A DNA stretch of 12,063 bases from QPIN01 sp964472945. Lineage in GTDB: Bacteria; Pseudomonadota; Gammaproteobacteria; Methylococcales; Methylomonadaceae. Position 1 is the stretch's first letter, and each line of letters begins with the position of its first letter. The notes under the pieces were generated by a model, which was not told where the DNA came from, ran no database searches, and saw nothing but the letters and a program-made list of their open reading frames with translations. Location of the stretch: NCBI GenBank assembly GCA_964472945.1, contig CAYYNM010000089.1:1-12063 (forward strand). The letters are read 5' to 3'. Positions 8,132 to 12,063 of this stretch are shown piece after piece. A program made the translations under genes and the position numbers.

Positions 8132-8157
8132 ACAAATCAAGTTATAGACAGGTTTAT

Positions 8158-8196
8158 GTAGGTTGGGCAAAACAGCAAACACCAAATTGCCCAACG
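8158..8196. repeat. GTAGG-headed hairpin between gltB and the diflavin reductase gene
   Basis: GTTGGGCAA at 8162-8170 is an exact reverse complement of TTGCCCAAC at 8187-8195, with a 16-base loop. The element opens with GTAGGTTGGGC, another GTAG head. It fills much of the 93-bp gap between the two genes. No T-run follows on either strand, so it is not a standard terminator. In the mRNA it could act as a 3' stabiliser for the gltB message, or partly uncouple expression of the two genes. Confidence 0.65.
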
Positions 8197-8224
8197 AAAG
8201 AGCAAATAACACAGTTACTAAAAT

Positions 8225-9964
8225 ATGAAAACACCAAATATTCCACAAAATGCCCCCTATAGTGAGACTCAACGCGCTTGGATAGGTGGTTTTTTTGCAG
8301 GTATGCATAGTCATATATTGCAAAATTCAGGATCAGACAGTCAAGCAGACGCACGTATTATTAATATTTTATACGGCAGCCAAACAGGTAATGCTGAATC
8401 TGTTGCTACTGATGTAGCCAATGCAGCTAAAACACATGGCTTACTCCCCCTTGTAAAAAGCATGGATGAGATAGAAATAGATGCTTTAGCAAAAATGGAA
8501 TATCTTCTTATTATCACCAGTACCTATGGCGAAGGTGAAATGCCTGATAACGCCCAATTACTTTGGGAAGCCATTAATGCAGACACTGCACCAAAAATGG
8601 AAAATACACAGTTTTCTATTTTAGCTTTAGGCGACACCAGTTATGATTTATTCTGTCAAGCAGGGATAGACTGGGATAATCGTCTTGAGCAACTTGGAGC
8701 TCAAAGACTTTATGATCGTGCAGATTGTGATGTAGTCTTTGATGAAACTTCCGCAAGCTGGATTAGTCAGGTTATGCCTATGATGGCAGAAGGTGCAGCT
8801 GTTTCAGTTGACCTTAGTGAAAGTGCCAAGACAAGTAAACCGAAATATAACCGTAAGAACCCATTTTCCAGCAAAATCACCAGCAATCGTTTATTAACCT
8901 CGGAAAAATCGTCTAAAGAAACGCGTCACTATGAGTTTTCTCTTAAGGGTTCAGGCTTATCTTATGAAGCCGGTGATGCATTAAATGTTATTCCTCAAAA
9001 CTGCCCAGAATTAGTTGCGGATATTGTTGCAGCAATATCATGTACCGGTACAGAAGATGAACCGGTTAATGGCGAAGCAACAACATTATCAGAAGCTCTA
9101 CGCACCCGTTTTGAAATAAAACTACCCAGCAAAGAATTACTTCAAGAAATTGTCAGACGCTCTGGCAACCAAGAGTTAAACGGTTTATTTGAAAGTAATG
9201 ATAAAAATGCTTTATCAAAGTACTTATGGGGACGTGATATTTTAGACTTATTACTTCAATTTCCCAACGTACAATTCTCAGCCGCCGAATTTCTAGGCTT
9301 ATTAAAACCTTTACAACATCGTGCCTATTCTATTTCTTCAAGTGGAAAAATGTATCCTGATAGCGTCCATTTAACCGTTGCCAGCGTTAGATACCACGCC
9401 CATAATCGTGACCATAAAGGCGTTTGTTCAACTTATATGGCTGACTTGGTTGACGAAAATTCAGAAGTTAAAATTTTCTTTTCACCCAATAAAAGCTTTA
9501 GAGTTCCTGAAGACGATAGTTTACCCATGATTATGGTAGGCCCAGGTACAGGTATTGCCCCTTTTAGAGCATTTTTACAAGAACGTGAATTTAGACAAGC
9601 AACAGGAAAAAACTGGTTATTATTTGGTGACCGTAATGCAGCTACTGATTATATCTATCAAGATGAAATTGAAGCTATGCAGAAAAAAGGCATACTCACA
9701 CGTTTAGACCTGGCTTTCTCAAGAGATCAGCAAGAAAAGATTTATGTACAGGATCGAATGATTGAAAACGGTGCCGAAATGTTCTCTTGGCTAGAACAAG
9801 GCGGTTCATTTTTCGTCTGTGGTGATGCAACCTATATGGCTAAGGACGTAGATAAAGCCCTGCACATCATTATTGAAAAATATGGCAATAAAACAGCTGA
9901 CCAAGCCGTTAACTATGTTAATCAACTAAAAAAAGAAAAACGGTATGTTCGTGATGTTTACTAA
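8225..9964 (+). CDS. cysJ: NADPH diflavin reductase, CysJ family (sulfite reductase flavoprotein alpha type)
   Basis: A 579-residue soluble protein that moves electrons from NADPH through FAD to FMN and on to a partner; in sulfite reductase the partner is CysI. The N-terminal segment (TQRAWIGGFFAG, 16-26) resembles the CysJ oligomerisation region, which supports this start. The flavodoxin domain has SQTGN (52-56), STYGEGE (99-105) and LALGDTSY (133-140). The FAD domain has RAYSISSS (366-373) and GVCSTYMADL (399-408). The NADPH domain has GPGTGIAPFRAF (439-450), SRDQ (499-502), CGDA (532-535) and the terminal RYVRDVY. Length matches CysJ (about 600). No CysI or other sulfur gene is in the window; the gene follows gltB on the same strand at 93 bp. 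It may therefore serve the glutamate synthase, or be a CysJ whose partner lies elsewhere. No Shine-Dalgarno sequence is evident before the ATG. A hairpin terminator follows. Confidence 0.9.
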   Translation: MKTPNIPQNAPYSETQRAWIGGFFAGMHSHILQNSGSDSQADARIINILYGSQTGNAESVATDVANAAKTHGLLPLVKSMDEIEIDALAKMEYLLIITSTYGEGEMPDNAQLLWEAINADTAPKMENTQFSILALGDTSYDLFCQAGIDWDNRLEQLGAQRLYDRADCDVVFDETSASWISQVMPMMAEGAAVSVDLSESAKTSKPKYNRKNPFSSKITSNRLLTSEKSSKETRHYEFSLKGSGLSYEAGDALNVIPQNCPELVADIVAAISCTGTEDEPVNGEATTLSEALRTRFEIKLPSKELLQEIVRRSGNQELNGLFESNDKNALSKYLWGRDILDLLLQFPNVQFSAAEFLGLLKPLQHRAYSISSSGKMYPDSVHLTVASVRYHAHNRDHKGVCSTYMADLVDENSEVKIFFSPNKSFRVPEDDSLPMIMVGPGTGIAPFRAFLQEREFRQATGKNWLLFGDRNAATDYIYQDEIEAMQKKGILTRLDLAFSRDQQEKIYVQDRMIENGAEMFSWLEQGGSFFVCGDATYMAKDVDKALHIIIEKYGNKTADQAVNYVNQLKKEKRYVRDVY

Positions 9965-10001
9965 CATAAAAATTTAATTTCAATAAATTTACCCAATACA
10001 G

Positions 10002-10028
10002 CCAGTTCAACTAAGTAGAACTGGTTTT
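10002..10028 (+). terminator. Intrinsic terminator after the diflavin reductase gene
   Basis: CCAGTTC (10002-10008) and GAACTGG (10018-10024) form a perfect 7-bp stem with a nine-base loop, followed by TTTT. It lies 37 bp past the cysJ stop. It also ends only six bases before the gloC start codon, so it could act as an attenuator or translational block for that gene. The T-run is short, so termination may be partial. Confidence 0.65.
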
Positions 10029-10034
10029 CCCATT

Positions 10035-10679
10035 ATGAGCCTAAAATTTATAATTATCCCTGTTACCCCCTATCAACAAAACTGCTCTTTATTAATCTGT
10101 AAAAATACCCATAAAGCAGCTATCGTTGATCCTGGAGGAGATATTGAGACTATTTTAAAGGTCATTAAAACTGAACAAGCGATACCCGAAATTATCCTGG
10201 TAACGCACGGACATTTAGACCATGTTGGGGGTGTCGTTGAGTTAGCAAAAAAACTTTCCTTACCGATTGAAGGTCCAAATCAAGAAGACAAATTTTGGCT
10301 GGATGCCCTACCCTCTCAATTACAATCATTTGGCTTTCCTCACAGTGATAGCTTTACCCCAAATAGATGGTTAAATAATGGAGATACTGTTAAGTTTGGT
10401 GATCAAACTCTTAAAGTAATACACTGTCCAGGGCATACACCCGGTCACATTGTGTTCTTTCATCAACAGTCTAAATTAGCTATTGTAGGTGATGTGCTTT
10501 TTAAGGGCTCAATAGGTCGAACAGACTTTCCTAAAGGTGATTTTGATACCTTAATCAACTCAATCAAAAATAACTTATGGCCTTTGGGAAAGGAGGTAAA
10601 ATTTATTCCTGGGCACGGCCCAATGTCGACTTTTGGTGATGAAATGCAAACTAACCCATATGTTTCTATTGAAAGCTGA
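10035..10679 (+). CDS. gloC: Metallo-beta-lactamase-fold thioesterase, glyoxalase II type (YcbL/GloC)
   Basis: A 214-residue cytoplasmic hydrolase closely resembling E. coli YcbL, now called GloC, a type II glyoxalase that hydrolyses S-D-lactoylglutathione in methylglyoxal detoxification. The binuclear metal ligands are all present: THGHLDH (57-63), CPGH with His134, GD with Asp153, and PGHGP with His194. The opening (FIIIPVTPYQQNCSLL), FKGSIGRTDFPKGD and the PGHGPMSTFGDE...NPY ending are typical of this subfamily and separate it from the longer GloB, which has an extra substrate-binding domain. The start aligns with the family. No Shine-Dalgarno sequence is visible, and a hairpin terminator ends six bases upstream, so the means of its expression are unclear. 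It is the last chromosomal-looking gene before the mobile junction. Confidence 0.92.
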   Translation: MSLKFIIIPVTPYQQNCSLLICKNTHKAAIVDPGGDIETILKVIKTEQAIPEIILVTHGHLDHVGGVVELAKKLSLPIEGPNQEDKFWLDALPSQLQSFGFPHSDSFTPNRWLNNGDTVKFGDQTLKVIHCPGHTPGHIVFFHQQSKLAIVGDVLFKGSIGRTDFPKGDFDTLINSIKNNLWPLGKEVKFIPGHGPMSTFGDEMQTNPYVSIES

Positions 10680-10725
10680 TGGGAGTATCAATAATTTTAG
10701 CCACCGAATCAAATATTAACAAACC

Positions 10726-10858
10726 TTTAATCAATACCTTCGCCAATTTTGTTTTGTACAAAAAGCACCCTTTTTATCGACATATAAATCAATAAGTTAC
10801 ACTTATTGTTTATGCGAAAAACAGCTTGTTTTCCATTTTGGCGAAGGTATTGTTTAAT
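10726..10858. mobile_element. MITE-like element with 15-bp terminal inverted repeats and 6-bp target duplication
   Basis: The element proper is 10732-10852, 121 bp. Its ends, CAATACCTTCGCCAA (10732-10746) and TTGGCGAAGGTATTG (10838-10852), are perfect inverted repeats. TTTAAT lies directly outside each end (10726-10731 and 10853-10858), as expected for a target-site duplication. The interior has no coding capacity but holds a 12-bp palindrome TTTTGTACAAAA (10752-10763) and a stem CAATAAG/CTTATTG (10790-10808). This is the structure of a miniature inverted-repeat transposable element moved by a transposase encoded elsewhere. I do not recognise the terminal sequence or the parent family. Confidence 0.75.
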
Positions 10859-11227
10859 AAAGACCCTTTATTATTCGGACAGCCTCCTAGTCTCAATCTC
10901 TGTTCCACCGCTACCGTTAGGTAACTTAGGCAGGCAGATCTCCCCGGGTAAGAACATGATCTTTCTCTGCACAACCACAGCATTTACCATCTCACAGTGA
11001 TCCAGGCGGGCTTCGTCATGTTGTGCTGACTCGCCCTGCGGTTCGGCCTTACTATGCTGTTTTTGTCCATTGGCTCGCAGATTTGCACTTAGGCTTCTTT
11101 CAGGTAAACGGTCGCCCGGCCACCCTTGCCATCGGCTAGTACTTTTTAAGATTTTCATATAGAATATCCTTCTGGATAATGTACAGGGGACTTTCACCCC
11201 ATAAGATCATGCCCATGCCGGGCACAC
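10859..11227 (-). mobile_element. 5' remnant of a group IIC intron, inserted in an attC site
   Basis: Read on the minus strand, the segment starts at 11227 with GTGTGCCCGGCATGGGC, the 5' end of bacterial class C group II introns. It continues with GGGGTGAAAGTCCCC (domain I), a GGGTG-GCCGGGCGACC stem, and near 10936-10955 the conserved TTACCCGGGGAGATCT. The same landmarks, in the same order, occur in the Oceanobacillus iheyensis IIC intron as I recall it. About 370 bases remain. The reverse transcriptase gene, domain V and the 3' splice site are missing, and the MITE-like element lies at the broken edge. It cannot splice or move alone. The 5' boundary lies inside an attC half-site, which is the known target of the IIC-attC subgroup. 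Open frames across it (for example minus 10871-11197) are structured-RNA shadows and not genes. Confidence 0.82.
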
Positions 11228-11319
11228 ACAAATAGCTCCAGCGGACAATTTAAAGCGTCACTTATTTTGCTTTCGCAAAAACGTGCCACTTTAAATTGCC
11301 GCTGAGCAAGGCGTTATGT
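11228..11319 (+). other. Integron attC recombination site, left end replaced by the intron
   Basis: The left arm (from GCTCCAGCGGACAATTTAAAG at about 11236 to CAC at 11261) pairs with the right arm (CACTTTAAATTGCCGCTGAGC, about 11287-11307). The left arm carries an extra C and an extra A, which would be unpaired G and T on the bottom strand, the typical extrahelical bases of attC. The loop has its own TTTTGC/GCAAAA stem. The right core is GTTATGT (11313-11319), with the recombination point after its G. The left core is lost: ACAAATAG abuts the intron where an intact site would probably read TAACAAATAG. This site separates a lost upstream cassette from the higBA cassette. Confidence 0.8.
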
Positions 11320-11345
11320 TTTAGAGCAGCTTAACTGTAAACTTC

Positions 11346-11372
11346 TTGTTAAGTACACCAATAGCGTATAAT
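11346..11372 (+). promoter_or_regulatory. Cassette-borne promoter for higBA with overlapping dyad
   Basis: A perfect -10 TATAAT (11367-11372) follows TTGTTA (11346-11351) at a 15-bp spacing, short of the ideal 17. Transcription should begin about 11379, at most a few bases before the higB ATG at 11381, so the message is probably leaderless. An inverted repeat CTTAAC/GTTAAG (11330-11335 and 11348-11353) overlaps the -35 box and is a candidate operator for the HigA antitoxin. Cassettes with their own promoter are typical of toxin-antitoxin cassettes in integrons. Confidence 0.6.
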
Positions 11373-11380
11373 ATTGTCAA

Positions 11381-11719
11381 ATGATTACTATTGCTGAAAC
11401 TGAGTCTTTTTTAAAGAAGGCGTCTAAACTACTTCCAGTAGAAGACAAAGGAAACTTAATTTCATATCTATCTGAACATCCAAGTGCAGGCGATGTAATT
11501 CAAGGAACTGGCGGAATTAGACAATTAAGGTGGGCAAAAGGTAATAAAGGAAAAAGTGGAGGTTTTAGAGTTATTTATTATTTTCATAATGAAAGTATGC
11601 CACTTTATCTGTTAGCTGTTTTTTCAAAAAATGAAAAGATAAACATCAGCACCGAAGAAAAACATATTTTGTCCAAAGCAGTTAAAGAATTGGTCGCATA
11701 TTGGAGGCATAGACAATGA
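11381..11719 (+). CDS. higB: HigB-type toxin of the RelE/ParE superfamily
   Basis: A 112-residue mRNA interferase-type toxin; HigB enzymes cut mRNA on the ribosome and are neutralised by HigA. The central block GDVIQGTGGIRQLR (37-50), followed by GKSGGFRVIYYF (57-68) and LLAVFSKNEK (77-86), is characteristic of HigB, and I recall very similar blocks in HigB2 of the Vibrio cholerae superintegron. No Shine-Dalgarno sequence precedes the ATG, which fits the leaderless message predicted from the promoter. The stop codon overlaps the antitoxin start by four bases (ATGA). Toxin-first order is the rule in hig loci. The full length and intact overlap suggest a functional system. Its cassette context explains its presence: such modules stabilise arrays against cassette loss. 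Confidence 0.9.
   Translation: MITIAETESFLKKASKLLPVEDKGNLISYLSEHPSAGDVIQGTGGIRQLRWAKGNKGKSGGFRVIYYFHNESMPLYLLAVFSKNEKINISTEEKHILSKAVKELVAYWRHRQ
11703..11707 (+). promoter_or_regulatory. Strong Shine-Dalgarno for the antitoxin
   Basis: GGAGG lies inside the end of higB, eight bases before the higA ATG. It contrasts with the absent site before the toxin and would favour antitoxin synthesis from the shared mRNA. Confidence 0.75.
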
Positions 11720-12003
11720 GTACAGCATTCAGTGAAATATCAGCAGGACTTTCCGAAGCAATTAATCATGCTAAAGGTAAGGAAACGAAAGTTATTGAGC
11801 ATACATCTGAAAACCTTAATGTAAAAGCCATTCGAGAAACAACAGGAATGAGCCAACAAAAATTTTGTGCTACATTTGGTATTTCAGTTGGTACATTAAG
11901 AAATTGGGAGCAAGGTTTGCGCTCACCTAGAGGAACGGCAAGAGTGTTATTACAGGTTGTAAAGCACAATCCAACAGCTATTATTGAAGCAATTCAACAT
12001 TAA
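11716..12003 (+). CDS. higA: HigA-type antitoxin with XRE-family helix-turn-helix
   Basis: A 95-residue DNA-binding antitoxin. The helix-turn-helix occupies about 35-70, with MSQQKFCATFGISVGTLRNW (45-64) as its core, followed by EQGLRSPRG and a final helix ending in AIIEAIQH. This layout is typical of HigA and related cassette antitoxins. The N-terminal 30 residues are probably the flexible toxin-neutralising part, by analogy with HigA2 proteins. It likely binds the dyad overlapping the promoter and represses the operon together with HigB. It begins inside the last codons of higB, indicating translational coupling. The stop codon is three bases before the next attC core, the compact layout usual for cassettes. 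Confidence 0.9.
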   Translation: MSTAFSEISAGLSEAINHAKGKETKVIEHTSENLNVKAIRETTGMSQQKFCATFGISVGTLRNWEQGLRSPRGTARVLLQVVKHNPTAIIEAIQH

Positions 12004-12005
12004 AA

Positions 12006-12063
12006 ACATAACGAATAAGGTTAGATTGTGATCGCGAAGCGAACCACAATCTGAACCGGTTGT
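12006..12063 (+). other. Second attC site, cut off by the window edge
   Basis: The left core ACATAAC (12006-12012) is the exact reverse complement of GTTATGT at the right end of the first attC. GGTTAGATTGTG (12019-12030) pairs with CACAATCTGAACC (12045-12057) with one extra base in the right arm. An inner TCGC/GCGA stem closes the loop. The right core lies beyond the window, so the site's orientation and full fold cannot be checked. Confidence 0.7.

Noticed and set aside
8162..8195. Intrinsic terminator after gltB
   Set aside because: The stem is good, but the loop is long and no T-run follows on either strand; a repeat with a GTAGG head fits better.
8117..8354. Two overlapping minus-strand open frames across the gltB/cysJ gap
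   Set aside because: They overlap each other, the hairpin and the beginning of the reductase gene. One has a hydrophobic stretch but there is no supporting start signal.
10680..10725. Terminator after gloC
   Set aside because: Only a four-base TGAT/ATCA stem is visible before a short T-run, too weak to support a call.
10806..11000. Plus-strand open frame of 64 codons
   Set aside because: It spans the right half of the MITE-like element and the intron remnant, with no ribosome binding site or recognisable domain.
10871..11197. Minus-strand open frame of 108 codons
   Set aside because: It lies wholly within the group IIC intron RNA, whose conserved sequence blocks explain the conservation. 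No protein family is recognisable.
11236..11310. Terminator or CRISPR-like repeat downstream of the intron
   Set aside because: The arms carry paired offsets and a core GTTATGT typical of attC, there is no T-run, and no regular repeat-spacer pattern exists.

Overview
The window is AT-rich gammaproteobacterial DNA. The protein relatives (UbiF-like hydroxylase, CysJ, GloC, HigBA) are gammaproteobacterial in style. Several different GTAGG-headed palindromes also fit an environmental gammaproteobacterium; a methanotroph-like lineage is a guess from general resemblance and not something the sequence proves. The left two thirds is housekeeping metabolism. The right end is accessory DNA built from mobile fragments and an integron-type gene cassette.

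Layout. Bases 1-661 hold no gene, but contain a perfect 26-bp inverted REP pair and other palindromes. On the minus strand lie a ubiquinone-biosynthesis hydroxylase (UbiF-like) and, 70 bp downstream, a small PilZ-domain protein; they probably share a transcript. A divergent intergenic region follows, with an exact 35-bp tandem duplication, a REP-like hairpin and a clear sigma-70 promoter. This promoter reads into a very long glutamate synthase large subunit (about 1829 aa). Next come a GTAGG-headed hairpin and a full-length CysJ-type NADPH diflavin reductase that ends at a hairpin terminator. A GloC-type metallo-beta-lactamase-fold thioesterase starts directly after that terminator.

From 10680 onward the sequence is a junction of mobile pieces. 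There is a 121-bp MITE-like element with 15-bp perfect terminal inverted repeats and a 6-bp direct repeat on each side. Then comes the 5' third of a group IIC intron on the minus strand, with no reverse transcriptase and no domain V. The intron starts inside an integron attC site. The other side of that attC leads into a toxin-antitoxin cassette (HigB/HigA), and a second attC begins at the right edge.

How the genes work together. The most interesting functional point is the glutamate synthase. It carries all GltB domains but has an extra domain of about 100 residues before the FMN barrel, a C-terminal extension of about 180 residues, altered FMN-loop residues and a shortened Fe-S cysteine motif. 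Its same-strand neighbour is a CysJ-type diflavin reductase, not GltD. A plausible but unproven idea is that this reductase feeds NADPH electrons to the large subunit. At the right end, the higBA cassette, the attC sites and the attC-inserted intron together indicate an integron cassette array, or an integrase-less cluster of attC sites, whose edge has been eroded next to gloC.
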